From the NCBI GenBank assembly GCA_005502875.1, contig SCMV01000010.1, forward strand, positions 28,874 through 92,873: a stretch of DNA of 64,000 bases, read 5' to 3'. Below the pieces are notes generated by a model that saw only the letters and a program-made list of their open reading frames with translations, did not search any database and was not told the origin of the DNA. This document shows, one piece after another, positions 27,727-35,636 of this stretch. This DNA comes from Comamonadaceae bacterium 2PF. GTDB lineage: Bacteria > Pseudomonadota > Gammaproteobacteria > Burkholderiales > Burkholderiaceae_C. The position numbers and the translations under genes were made by a program. How positions within the stretch are numbered: the first letter of the stretch is position 1; each line of letters starts with the position of its first letter.

Positions 27727-28023
27727 TCAACGGGCGGCGGCCAGCTTGATGCGGCTGACTTCCTGCGCGAAGGCGCTGCCGGCCCGCAGTTCACGGTACT
27801 TGGCCTGTGCGGCCGCATAGGCCTCGGGCATCAGCATCTGGATTTCAGGGTCGTGGAACTGGTCCAGGCCCGCGCGTTTGGCCAGGATGGCGTCGGCCTG
27901 CACTTCTTCGCGGCTCAGCTGCCTGGGGGCATCGGTGGCCTGCTGTGCCAGGGCTGCCTGGGACATCAGGGCGGCGCTCAATGCGGTCAGCACGGCGGCG
28001 GTGATGCGGGTGGTGGTCTTCAT
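27727..28023 (-). CDS. Small secreted DUF4148-like protein
   Basis: Protein of 98 residues with a clear signal peptide (MKTTTRITAAVLTALSAALM, cleavage after AQA or ALA near residue 27). The mature part has the LSREEVQAD segment resembling DUF4148 proteins, which are abundant short periplasmic proteins of Burkholderiales with no known role. A GAAAGG ribosome site precedes the ATG. It is divergent from the LysR gene. The family match is tentative because the rest of the sequence is short and charged. Confidence 0.6.
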   Translation of the reverse strand: MKTTTRITAAVLTALSAALMSQAALAQQATDAPRQLSREEVQADAILAKRAGLDQFHDPEIQMLMPEAYAAAQAKYRELRAGSAFAQEVSRIKLAAAR

Positions 28024-28133
28024 GATCGGGCCTTTCAGTCTCGGGTTGCGGAAGGGGGCGTGTTCGAGTCGCCTTGGGATCAAGTCTGGGTTTTCCCTTA
28101 AGATCAAGCAAATCGATTGAAAACATCTGTCTC

Positions 28134-29096
28134 ATGAATGAAATCGATGTCCGCCACGCCGACTTCCGTCGCATCGACCTGAACCTGCTGGTGGCCCTCG
28201 ATGCCTTGCTGAGCGAGCGCCAAGTGGGCCGAGCTGCCGAGCGCCTGTTCATCGGTCAGCCCGCCATGAGCCACGCCCTGGCTCGTTTGCGCGAGCTCTT
28301 CGGTGACGAGCTGCTGGTGCGCACAGGCCGGCAGATGGTGCTGACCGACCTGGCAACCCAGCTGGCCCCCCGCGTGCGAGCCTGGCTGTTGGCCGGCGCG
28401 GCCCTTGTGCTGGATGAGCCGCCATTCGATCCAGCGCAGGCCCAGGGCCTGGTGCGCATGAGCATCCCCGATGGGCTGGAGTCTTTGATCCTGCCGCCCT
28501 TGCTGGCCCGCTTGCGTGCCCAGTCACCCGGGGTGCGCGTGAAGGTGCAGCTCATCGAGGTCGAGCGCCTGCTCGATGCGTTGGATGCCGATGAGGTCGA
28601 CATCGTGGTGGTGGGCGTGCCTTTGCCTGAGCGCAACTGGCACGAGCGCAAGACCCTGCTGACGGCCACGATGCAGTGCGTGCATTCGCGTCAGCAGCTG
28701 TCCATCAAGGGCCCGCTGACCCTGCAAAAGCTCGCCAAGCTGGACCACGTGGTCAGCAGCTACCGCGGTGAAGCCGTGACGGTGGTGGATGCGGCCTTCG
28801 CGGCAGAAGGCTTGCAGCGCAACGTGGTGGCAGCGGTGGCGGGCGTGGCCTCGACGGTGCGCATCTTGCGCAGCGCGCCACTGGTGTCGATCCAGGTGGT
28901 GCTCAGTGGGGTGATGGAGTTGCCGGATGACCTGGTGGTCACGCCTTTGCACACGCGCGAGCCCTTGCGCATGTCGGTGGACATGCTCTGGCACCGAAGG
29001 CACAGCCAGCAAGGTCTGCACCGGCATTTGCGGACACTCATCGGTGAGATATCGACCTCGTTGAGCGACTTGCGCCGCACACCGCGAGCGAAGTGA
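28134..29096 (+). CDS. LysR family transcriptional regulator
   Basis: LysR-type regulator of 320 residues with an N-terminal winged helix-turn-helix (about 17-75, LNLLVALDALLSERQVGRAA then LFIGQPAMSHALARLREL) and a substrate-binding domain. The HTH sequence is closest to the NodD/LeuO-like branch. The gene is divergent from the small secreted protein gene, with an AT-richer 110-base spacer holding an AATCGATT motif. Neither target nor inducer can be told. The start ATG lies just before the conserved RRIDLNLL. Confidence 0.88.
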   Translation: MNEIDVRHADFRRIDLNLLVALDALLSERQVGRAAERLFIGQPAMSHALARLRELFGDELLVRTGRQMVLTDLATQLAPRVRAWLLAGAALVLDEPPFDPAQAQGLVRMSIPDGLESLILPPLLARLRAQSPGVRVKVQLIEVERLLDALDADEVDIVVVGVPLPERNWHERKTLLTATMQCVHSRQQLSIKGPLTLQKLAKLDHVVSSYRGEAVTVVDAAFAAEGLQRNVVAAVAGVASTVRILRSAPLVSIQVVLSGVMELPDDLVVTPLHTREPLRMSVDMLWHRRHSQQGLHRHLRTLIGEISTSLSDLRRTPRAK

Positions 29097-29159
29097 TCAA
29101 TCCAGCCAGAACCCTTTGTTCATCGGGTTCTCGCTGAGATGTCCCAGCCGGGACCACAG

Positions 29160-29186
29160 GCTTATCCACAGAAACTGTGGATAAGC
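29160..29186. repeat. 12-bp perfect inverted repeat made of two DnaA boxes
   Basis: GCTTATCCACAG-AAA-CTGTGGATAAGC lies between the convergent lysR and araC genes, ending at the base next to the araC stop. Each arm contains TTATCCACA, an exact match to the strict DnaA-box consensus. The boxes are inverted and 5 bases apart. There is no T-run on either side, so an intrinsic terminator is unlikely. A role in DnaA binding is inferred. Confidence 0.7.
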
Positions 29187-30197
29187 TCACCGGCTCTTGA
29201 ACTGCGCCTCGCGCCACAGCGTGGGCGTCGTGTCCGTCCAGCGGCGAAACGAGCGATGAAAGCTCGCCACCGAATTGAAGCCAAGGCAGTGCGCCACGTG
29301 CTTGATGGGCAGTTGTTCGTCGGCGAGCAGGCTGCGGGCTTTGAGGAACTGGCACTCCTGCACCAGGGCTTGGTAGCTGGTCTGCAGGTCGGCCAGGTTG
29401 CGTCGCAAGGTTCGCTCGCTCATGCCGAGCTGGCGCGCCGTTGCGGCCATGCTCGGCTGCTGCGGCAACGCAGACAGCAGCCACTGGCGGACTTTTTCTG
29501 CGGTGTCGATGCGGTTCATGCGCGCCGACAAGGCCTGCGCTGCACGCTCGCGCGCGCCTGCGTAGCCGACCTGGCTGTGGCTCATCATCGGGCGATCCAG
29601 CACGGCGCGGTTGAAGATGACGCGGCAGGCGCGTTGCCCGAACCTGATCTTGTTGCCCCACAGGGCCGTGTAGCGCGGGGTGAGTTCCGGCTCGCATTCG
29701 TGAGGCACTTCGATGGCGATCAGCTCGTCATCGCGCATGCCGCCGAAACGCAGCATCTGCAAGATCGACGTCACCAGGAAGTCGTGCCGGTAGCGCTCGC
29801 AACCCTGCTCCAGCAGCCAGGGGTGCATCAGCACCTGCGCCTCTTCGTCCCGCTCGACCAGCGTGTACTCGGGCTCCTCGAACAGCAGGGGCGTGAAGTG
29901 CTTGACGTCCTCGAAGACGTGCCGCAAATCAGGTGAGAACAGGGCCAGTGGCGTCATGATGCTGTAGCGCATGAGCGCCAGGCTCTTGCCGGCGATCAGC
30001 CCGAAGGCGGGGTCCGCCGTTTCGGCCAGGATCACGCGGATCATGTCGGCGAAGTGCTCGGCCGGCACCCACTCGCCATCCTCGTTGAGCAGGCTCGCGG
30101 GGTCGAGCTGGCAGCGCTTGACGATGCGCTCACGGTCGATGCCTTCCACGTCCAGCGTGTGGGCCATGACGATGAGGTTGAGCGGTGAGATGCGCAT
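29187..30197 (-). CDS. AraC family transcriptional regulator with arabinose-binding-like N-domain
   Basis: Regulator of 336 residues. The N-terminal ~200 residues match the PF12625-type domain found in OruR/ArgR-like AraC proteins. The C-terminal AraC DNA-binding domain has two helix-turn-helix motifs, the first at MAATARQLGMSERTLRRNL and the second at IKHVAHCLGFNSVASFHRSF. Members of this architecture often control amino-acid or fatty-acid catabolism; a link to the nearby arginine genes is possible but not shown. It converges on lysR across the DnaA-box palindrome. No strong ribosome site precedes the ATG. Confidence 0.87.
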   Translation of the reverse strand: MRISPLNLIVMAHTLDVEGIDRERIVKRCQLDPASLLNEDGEWVPAEHFADMIRVILAETADPAFGLIAGKSLALMRYSIMTPLALFSPDLRHVFEDVKHFTPLLFEEPEYTLVERDEEAQVLMHPWLLEQGCERYRHDFLVTSILQMLRFGGMRDDELIAIEVPHECEPELTPRYTALWGNKIRFGQRACRVIFNRAVLDRPMMSHSQVGYAGARERAAQALSARMNRIDTAEKVRQWLLSALPQQPSMAATARQLGMSERTLRRNLADLQTSYQALVQECQFLKARSLLADEQLPIKHVAHCLGFNSVASFHRSFRRWTDTTPTLWREAQFKSR

Positions 30198-30404
30198 GGA
30201 GCCGGGGGGAAGAGCGAGGAGGTGACGCAGCGGTGTGGCCGATCGGACAGCCGGCTATTGTCCCCATCTCCGCCTGGACCGCGCGCCGTTCATCGACAGG
30301 GTCTTCCCGGGTCGAAGGTGCAACGATTTGGCCGCGATCGCCAGTGACACCGAGGCAAGTCGAAGGCAGCGTGGCGAAACCCAATGGCGACACTTCGGGC
30401 GCAA

Positions 30405-30430
30405 AGCAAAAAGCCACCGCGTGGGTGGCT
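30405..30430 (-). terminator. Intrinsic terminator of tRNA-Asn
   Basis: Read on the minus strand, stem AGCCACC / GGTGGCT with a 5-base loop is followed by TTTTGCTTTG. It lies about 35 bases beyond the tRNA 3' end and upstream of araC. Confidence 0.75.
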
Positions 30431-30465
30431 TTCTTGGCCAAGCGCCTGATGCGCTTGGTCTTGTT

Positions 30466-30541
30466 TGGCTCCCCGACCTGGGCTCGAACCAGGGACCTAC
30501 GGATTAACAGTCCGGCGCTCTACCGACTGAGCTATCGGGGA
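30466..30541 (-). tRNA. tRNA-Asn (GTT)
   Basis: Full cloverleaf on the minus strand: acceptor TCCCCGA/TCGGGGA, D-arm AGCTCAGTCGGTAGAGC, anticodon arm with GTT (complement at 30506-30508), T-arm GGTTCGAGCC, discriminator G and an encoded CCA. Its length is 76 bases including CCA. The flanks show no integrase gene or duplicated tRNA end, so it is not marked as an integration site. Confidence 0.96.
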
Positions 30542-30701
30542 ATGTGTCGGTTATGTGTTCTCGCTGTTGATTCTGAAGTCATTGACTGCGTCATCAACCG
30601 AGAACGCAACTATAGCATCTTTTGATGTGCTGCCGCAAGTTCCGGCGTTTTTGGTGCAGGTGTTGAAGCTTTGCGACAGCCATGCGCCACAGGCGCATTC
30701 A

Positions 30702-32984
30702 TCAGAACGACACGCTGGCCGTTGCGCTCACGCTGCGGGCCGCCTGTGGCATCAGGTAGACGTGGTCGCTGTAGGTCGGGGCTTCGCGCCAGTTGCGCAG
30801 GTTGAACAGGTTGTGCACGTTCAGGCGCCAGACGACGTTGCTGCCGGCCACCACCGTGGCGGTGCGCAAGCCCAGGTCCGTGCGCGTCCAGGAGGACAGG
30901 CGCAGGCTGTTGTCGGCGGTGATGGCGCGAGGGCCTTCGTGGATGACGTCGGTCTGCAGCCACGCCGATTCAAAACCAGGCAGGCGCCACGCGATCGAGG
31001 CCCTGAGCGTGCGATCGGGCACGTTGGTGGCAGGCTTGCCGTTGACCTTCACGTCGGTGCGTTGGCTGCCCCGGCGCTCGGTGTCGAGCAAGGCCCCGCC
31101 CAGCGAGGTTTGCCACGACGTGCCGCGCCATTGCCACGAGGCCTCGATGCCTCGGTGAACGGCCTCGCCATCGTTGAGGTAGGTGTAGAGGATGCCGCCC
31201 AGGCCATCGTCCTGGGTGATGCGGTCGGCCAAAGGGCGGTGGATCTGGAAGGCGTTGACACCCCATTGGTGGGCGCCCTGCACGGACTTCACGCCGATTT
31301 CAAGTTGACGGCTGCGGCGAACTGGCAGCACCTGGCCTGCGTTGGTGTAGGCGATGAAGGTCGATGGCGCCGGGTTCTGCGCGGCCGTGGCTTCGATGCC
31401 CTGGCCCCAGCTGACGTAGGCCTGTGTCTGCTCGGCCAGTTGGTAGCCGATGGCGGCCCAGCCCGTTGTCAGGCTCTCGTCGAGCGAAGCGCTGCGGTTG
31501 GCGCTGGTGTCGGTGAGTTCGGTGTCGCGTTGCAGTTGGGTGTGGCGCAAGCCCACCCAGGCGCGCCACGGGCCATCGTGGCTGAGCGCATCGACGATGC
31601 TGAACTCGGTGCTGCGCTCGCTGCGCAGGGTGTTGGCGTAATCCAGGGGCAGGGGCTTCTCGGGTGTGGTGAACTGGCCGGTGATGTTGCCGGTGCCTTC
31701 TGTCTTGTTGTAGGCGGATTGCTGCAGATCGGTGTCATGCCGCGATCGCAGCACGCCAAAGTTCAAGTCATGTCGAACGATGCCGGTCTCGATGCGGCCT
31801 TGCAGCGATGCCAACCAGGCGCGCGTGCGGCGGTGTTCGCCTTGAGACCGGAAGTCATACAGATCGAAGGTGCCGTCGGAGCAATGCGCTGCGTAGTTCC
31901 CCTCGGCTTCACAGCCGAAGGTGAATGCACCCCGGTCCGTGGACTGCAGTCGTTGCTCGCCATAGCTCACCTGGCTGCGCCAGCTGTTGCCCCAGTTCTG
32001 CGTCCAGCGCAGGCTGCCCGTGTTGCCCTGCATCTCGACCGGCCGGCTCCAGGACTGGTTGTTGAAGTTGGTGGTCGGGTCGAGTGCCTTGGCAGAAGGC
32101 AGCGCGCTGCCCAGCAGGCTGTAGCCAGGCACGCTGGGCTGGCTCAGGAAGCTGTGCTCGAACTCGGCTTCCAGGCGGGCGTCGCGCGTGAGTTGCCAGT
32201 CGCCGGCCACCGCTGCGAGTCGGCGTCTGCCATCGGCCGCTTGTGTGGTGGGGCGCATGTCTTCGTGGGCGGCGTTCACGCGCAGGCCGAATTCACGCTG
32301 CTGGCCAAAGCGCTCGGACAGGTCGGTGGCCAACAGCCAACCTCCGCGGTCGTTCAGCCCGAAGGTGACTTCCCTGAGGCTGGCATCGGGTCGCTTGACG
32401 ATGTAGTTCACCAAGCCTGATGGCGCGCTGGTGCCCGCCTGCATGCCGCTGGTGCCCTTGAACAATTCGATGCCGGCCTTGTTGTCCAGCGCGATGCGCG
32501 TCTCGCCACTGATCGGCAGGCCTTCGCGGCGGTAGTTCAGCGTGTTGTCCAGCTTGAAGCCGCGCACGTTCATGCTGTCCCAGTAGCCGATGGCGTTGTA
32601 GGCGTCGGTGACGCTGGGGTCGAGCTTGGTGAGGTCGGCCAGGCGGGTGATGCCCGCATCGCGCAAAACTGTCTGGCCAAAAGTTTGTGCCTGCACGGGC
32701 GCTTGCCAGCCCGGGGTGTCCCCCAGGCCGCTGATGCTGGCGCGAGACTGGCGGTTGGCTGGCGCGCTGACGGTGTTGGCCGGCAGCGTGCTTTCAGCCG
32801 CTTGGTTGTCTGGTGCGGTCTGGGCAACGGCCAACACAACGCCCTGCTTGGCTTGCTGGGCCATGGCTTCGAGGCCCGAGGCGCTCAGCGACGTCAGGCA
32901 GCAAGCCTGCAGCGCCGCCATCGCAAGTGGGCGAGGCGCGGTGTGGAAAGGACGTGACAGGGAAGGCGACAGGCGAGGGCTCAT
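30702..32984 (-). CDS. TonB-dependent outer-membrane receptor, TPP-riboswitch controlled
   Basis: Outer-membrane active transporter of 760 residues. After a signal-like N-terminus come a plug domain (about 95-230, with DSMNVRGFKLDN and GLVNYIVKRPDA) and a 22-strand-type barrel ending TASVSF, the usual C-terminal phenylalanine. Sequence style is that of FhuA/ferric-siderophore receptors, the label it would usually get. However, a TPP riboswitch lies 150 bases upstream in its leader, so the cargo is more likely thiamin, a phosphorylated thiamin or a precursor. The ATG chosen has GGAG at proper spacing; a longer GTG form would run into the riboswitch. No inner-membrane thiamin transporter is nearby. 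Confidence 0.88.
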   Translation of the reverse strand: MSPRLSPSLSRPFHTAPRPLAMAALQACCLTSLSASGLEAMAQQAKQGVVLAVAQTAPDNQAAESTLPANTVSAPANRQSRASISGLGDTPGWQAPVQAQTFGQTVLRDAGITRLADLTKLDPSVTDAYNAIGYWDSMNVRGFKLDNTLNYRREGLPISGETRIALDNKAGIELFKGTSGMQAGTSAPSGLVNYIVKRPDASLREVTFGLNDRGGWLLATDLSERFGQQREFGLRVNAAHEDMRPTTQAADGRRRLAAVAGDWQLTRDARLEAEFEHSFLSQPSVPGYSLLGSALPSAKALDPTTNFNNQSWSRPVEMQGNTGSLRWTQNWGNSWRSQVSYGEQRLQSTDRGAFTFGCEAEGNYAAHCSDGTFDLYDFRSQGEHRRTRAWLASLQGRIETGIVRHDLNFGVLRSRHDTDLQQSAYNKTEGTGNITGQFTTPEKPLPLDYANTLRSERSTEFSIVDALSHDGPWRAWVGLRHTQLQRDTELTDTSANRSASLDESLTTGWAAIGYQLAEQTQAYVSWGQGIEATAAQNPAPSTFIAYTNAGQVLPVRRSRQLEIGVKSVQGAHQWGVNAFQIHRPLADRITQDDGLGGILYTYLNDGEAVHRGIEASWQWRGTSWQTSLGGALLDTERRGSQRTDVKVNGKPATNVPDRTLRASIAWRLPGFESAWLQTDVIHEGPRAITADNSLRLSSWTRTDLGLRTATVVAGSNVVWRLNVHNLFNLRNWREAPTYSDHVYLMPQAARSVSATASVSF

Positions 32985-33134
32985 GCAGACAACTCCATGG
33001 CGTGGGAGCACCGGTTGGGGACACGGTCGCTCGCATGAGGTCTGCCTGGTTGCAGGCGCTGCCTTGGAACTGGCGGCACCTGGTCGTGGCCCGGGTGTGG
33101 GCGTGTGCGCCGCATGATGCGGGGCTGGCACAAC

Positions 33135-33230
33135 GAACTGGCTTCCCTACGCGAGGACGACCTCGATCAGGTTCGAAGGGACTCTCTCAGCGGCGCCACG
33201 CAACGCGGGCCGCACCCCTAGCAGGTCGAG
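33135..33230 (-). promoter_or_regulatory. TPP (THI-element) riboswitch
   Basis: On the minus strand the conserved elements appear in order: AGGGGTGC, a variable GC-rich P3 hairpin, CTGAGA, CCCTTCGAACCTGATC, and the closing GCGTAGGGAAGC. These are the diagnostic THI-box sequences that bind thiamin pyrophosphate. It sits between the ferredoxin reductase stop and the TonB receptor start. A small CCGCAT-G-ATGCGG palindrome (33110-33122) follows and may belong to the expression platform. Expected effect: repression when TPP is abundant. Confidence 0.93.
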
Positions 33231-33244
33231 ATTGTAGGCGCGCC

Positions 33245-34390
33245 TCAGCCCTTGACGCCCAGGCGCTGGTGCAGCACCGGGCTCGTCGTGGTGTAGAGCA
33301 GGTGGGGCGGCGTATCGGGGTGGAGCGCCGTGGCGATGGCGTGCGCCGCCAGCGTGGCCTCGTGGAAGCCGCACAGCAGCAGGCGCTTCTTGCCGGGGTA
33401 GGTGTTGATGTCGCCAACGGCGTGCACACCCGCCAGCGAGGTCTCGAAGGTGGCGGTGTCCACGCGAACCTGCTTGCGCTCCAGGTCCAGCCCCCATTGC
33501 GTCAAGGGACCCAGCTTGGGACTCAGGCCCAGGCGCACCAGCAGGTGGTCAAGGGGCAAGTCGAACGGCAGGCCATCGGCGCCCAGCAGTTGCAGGGCTT
33601 CGATGCTGCTGCCTGGGCCGGTGCTTGCGCGAGTCAGTCGCGCGCCTTGGGGCACGCCCAGCACCAGTTGCACGTCGCCTGATTGGATGAGCGCGCGCAC
33701 CGCGGCCTCGGCTTCGGGCTCGGCCTGGAAGGCGTCGCGGCGGTGAAGCAGGGTGATGCGAGCGGGGCGGTGCGCGGGCGCGGCCCGCGAGGCGCTGAGC
33801 ACGGCGGCCAGCGCCTCATCACCGCCGCCCGCGACGACCAGGTGTTGACCTGCCCAGTCGGGGGGCGTCGCACCGAGGTGGCGTTCGCGGCCATCGCCCG
33901 GCAGCTCAGCGACGAACTCCCCGGGCAATTGGTGGCTGAGGTTGCTGGCACCGTCGAGCGCCGCCACGCCCAGGCCCCTTGGCACGAAAGCGCCAGCGCC
34001 GGCCGCGATGACCACCGCGCGCGCCTGGCAGGCCCAGCCGGTCGAGGTGGTGACCTGCCAGCCCCCATCGGCCTGCGTCAGCGACTCGACCTGTTGTCCG
34101 AGGTGCAGGTTCGGGCGCTGGCCTGTGGCCCCATCGATCGGCAAAAAAGGCGAAGCCTGCTCAAGCAGCAGGCTCGTGAGTTCGCGCCCTGTGCAGCGCG
34201 GCACGCCGGGCACGTCGTAGATGGGCTTGTCGGGGTAGAGGGCCATGCACTGGCCCCCCGCCTGCGGCAACACGTCGACGACTTCGACTTTCAGCCCCAG
34301 CAGGCCAAGCTGGAAGGCCTGGAACAGGCCCACCGGGCCCGCACCGATGACCAGGGCATCGGTTTGGGGCATCGAGGTCACCGATGGCAT
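33245..34390 (-). CDS. Ferredoxin-NADP reductase, thioredoxin-reductase-like type
   Basis: FAD flavoprotein of 381 residues moving electrons between NADPH and ferredoxin. It has the FAD-binding GAGPVGLF near the N-terminus, GGQCMALYPDKPIYD, the nucleotide motif VVAGGGDEALA around the middle, and the C-terminal GDINTYPGKKRLLLCGFHEA typical of the TrxR-like FNR group (YumC). The redox CxxC of thioredoxin reductase is absent, which supports FNR. The start is uncertain: an ATG 18 bases downstream has a GGTGAC site. It lies 20 bases after the 7Fe ferredoxin, its likely partner. Confidence 0.88.
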   Translation of the reverse strand: MPSVTSMPQTDALVIGAGPVGLFQAFQLGLLGLKVEVVDVLPQAGGQCMALYPDKPIYDVPGVPRCTGRELTSLLLEQASPFLPIDGATGQRPNLHLGQQVESLTQADGGWQVTTSTGWACQARAVVIAAGAGAFVPRGLGVAALDGASNLSHQLPGEFVAELPGDGRERHLGATPPDWAGQHLVVAGGGDEALAAVLSASRAAPAHRPARITLLHRRDAFQAEPEAEAAVRALIQSGDVQLVLGVPQGARLTRASTGPGSSIEALQLLGADGLPFDLPLDHLLVRLGLSPKLGPLTQWGLDLERKQVRVDTATFETSLAGVHAVGDINTYPGKKRLLLCGFHEATLAAHAIATALHPDTPPHLLYTTTSPVLHQRLGVKG

Positions 34391-34410
34391 CAAGGCTTGG
34401 AGATCGGGTC

Positions 34411-34734
34411 TCAGCGGATCAGTTGATCCAGCTTGCCGGTCTTGTCCTTCCACTCGTCGGCTTCAGGCAGCGGCTCTTTGCGCTTGGTGATGCTGGGCCA
34501 CTTCTTGGCCAGGTCGGCGTTGATCTGGATGTACTGCTGCTGGTTGCCGGGCACGTCCTCTTCGGGGACGATGGCGTTGACGGGGCACTCGGGGATGCAG
34601 ACGGCGCAGTCGATGCACTCGTCGGGATCGATCACCAGGAAGTTGGGGCCTTCGCGGAAGCAGTCCACCGGGCAAACGTCCACGCAGTCGGTGTATTTGC
34701 AGCGGATGCAGGCTTCGGTGACGACGTGAGTCAT
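34411..34734 (-). CDS. fdxA: 7Fe ferredoxin FdxA
   Basis: Small electron carrier of 107 residues with one [3Fe-4S] and one [4Fe-4S] cluster. The cysteine pattern matches Azotobacter FdI shifted by one: C9, C17 and C50 for the 3Fe cluster; C21, C40, C43 and C46 for the 4Fe cluster; and the free pair C12 and C25. The acidic C-terminal extension is usual for FdxA. It is followed by ferredoxin-NADP reductase. It lies 53 bases after cobA on the same strand, so it could read through from the sulfur cluster and feed sulfite reductase. Confidence 0.94.
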   Translation of the reverse strand: MTHVVTEACIRCKYTDCVDVCPVDCFREGPNFLVIDPDECIDCAVCIPECPVNAIVPEEDVPGNQQQYIQINADLAKKWPSITKRKEPLPEADEWKDKTGKLDQLIR

Positions 34735-34787
34735 GACAGGTCTCGGGTGAGGGGGTTGAGGTTGCGGGTGGAGATTTTACCGGGGCA

Positions 34788-35615
34788 TCAGCCCTCGGTG
34801 GCCCCTGTGCCTTCGCCGCACAGGGTGATGTGAGTCAAGGGTGCGTCAGGGATGACGCTGGCGCCGGCGCCAACGATGACAAGGGTGGGGCGGCCTGCGT
34901 GAACGCTGGAGGCGTCGTCGAGCGTGGCCACGGTGTGCACGGTGTGGCGCATGTCGGGCCAGCCCGCGCGCGAGACCACGCTGACTTCGGTGTCCCCAGG
35001 CCAGCCGGCATCGAGCAGGCCCTTGCTCAGCGGCGCCAGCTGGCGGCCAGCCATGTAGAACACCTCGGTGTCGGCGCGCTGGCCCGGGCCCATGCCGCAT
35101 TGCAGGTCACCGGTGCGGGTCATGGCCGTGGTGAAGCTGACGCTGCGACCGGAGCCGCGGCGGGTCAGCGGGCGTTGGGTGGCGGCGGCCGCGGCCAGGG
35201 CCGAGGTCACACCGGGCACCACTTCGCTTTCGATGCCGGCCTCGCGCAGGGCGTGGAGCTCTTCTTCCAGGCGGCCGAAGAGGCTGGGGTCACCGCCCTT
35301 CAGGCGCGCCACCAGGCCACGTTCGCCGTGGATGGCGCCCACGGCCAGCGACTGCTCGACCAGCAAGCGGTTGATGCGGGTCTGGCCGTTGTAGTCGCTG
35401 CCCGGCTGGCCTGAGAAGCCGCGCTTGCCCACGTCGATCCAATCGGCATTGGGGGCGAGGTCGCGCAGCGTCGGGTCAGCCAGGGCGTCGAACAGCACCA
35501 CCTGGGCTTGGGCCAGCAGGCGGCTGCCGCGCACCGTGATGAGGTCGGCCTCACCGGGGCCGGCCCCGATGAAGACGACCTTGGCGGCGGTGAGCGAGCA
35601 GGGTTTGCTGTCCAT
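34788..35615 (-). CDS. cobA: Uroporphyrinogen-III C-methyltransferase
   Basis: SAM-dependent enzyme methylating uroporphyrinogen III at C2 and C7 to precorrin-2, the first step to siroheme, the cofactor of sulfite reductase. The 275-residue protein has the SUMT signatures VVFIGAGPGEADLITVRG near residue 13, the GERGLVARLKGGDPSLFGR run, and VPGVTSALAAAA. It lacks the CysG-type N-terminal dehydrogenase/ferrochelatase domain, so later siroheme steps must be encoded elsewhere. It follows cysN by 21 bases. Confidence 0.92.
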   Translation of the reverse strand: MDSKPCSLTAAKVVFIGAGPGEADLITVRGSRLLAQAQVVLFDALADPTLRDLAPNADWIDVGKRGFSGQPGSDYNGQTRINRLLVEQSLAVGAIHGERGLVARLKGGDPSLFGRLEEELHALREAGIESEVVPGVTSALAAAAATQRPLTRRGSGRSVSFTTAMTRTGDLQCGMGPGQRADTEVFYMAGRQLAPLSKGLLDAGWPGDTEVSVVSRAGWPDMRHTVHTVATLDDASSVHAGRPTLVIVGAGASVIPDAPLTHITLCGEGTGATEG

Positions 35616-35636
35616 GGCGGCGGTTGCTTGCGAGCG

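Noticed and set aside
30235..30507. Short plus-strand frames across the araC-tRNA spacer
   Set aside because: They run into the tRNA-Asn gene and contain tRNA and terminator sequence, so they are not coding.
30466..30541. tRNA-Asn as an integration site of a mobile element
   Set aside because: No integrase, no repeated tRNA 3' end and no change in gene style on either side.
30702..32984. Naming the TonB receptor a siderophore receptor
   Set aside because: Sequence resemblance alone suggests it, but the TPP riboswitch points to thiamin-related cargo and no Fur box was recognised.
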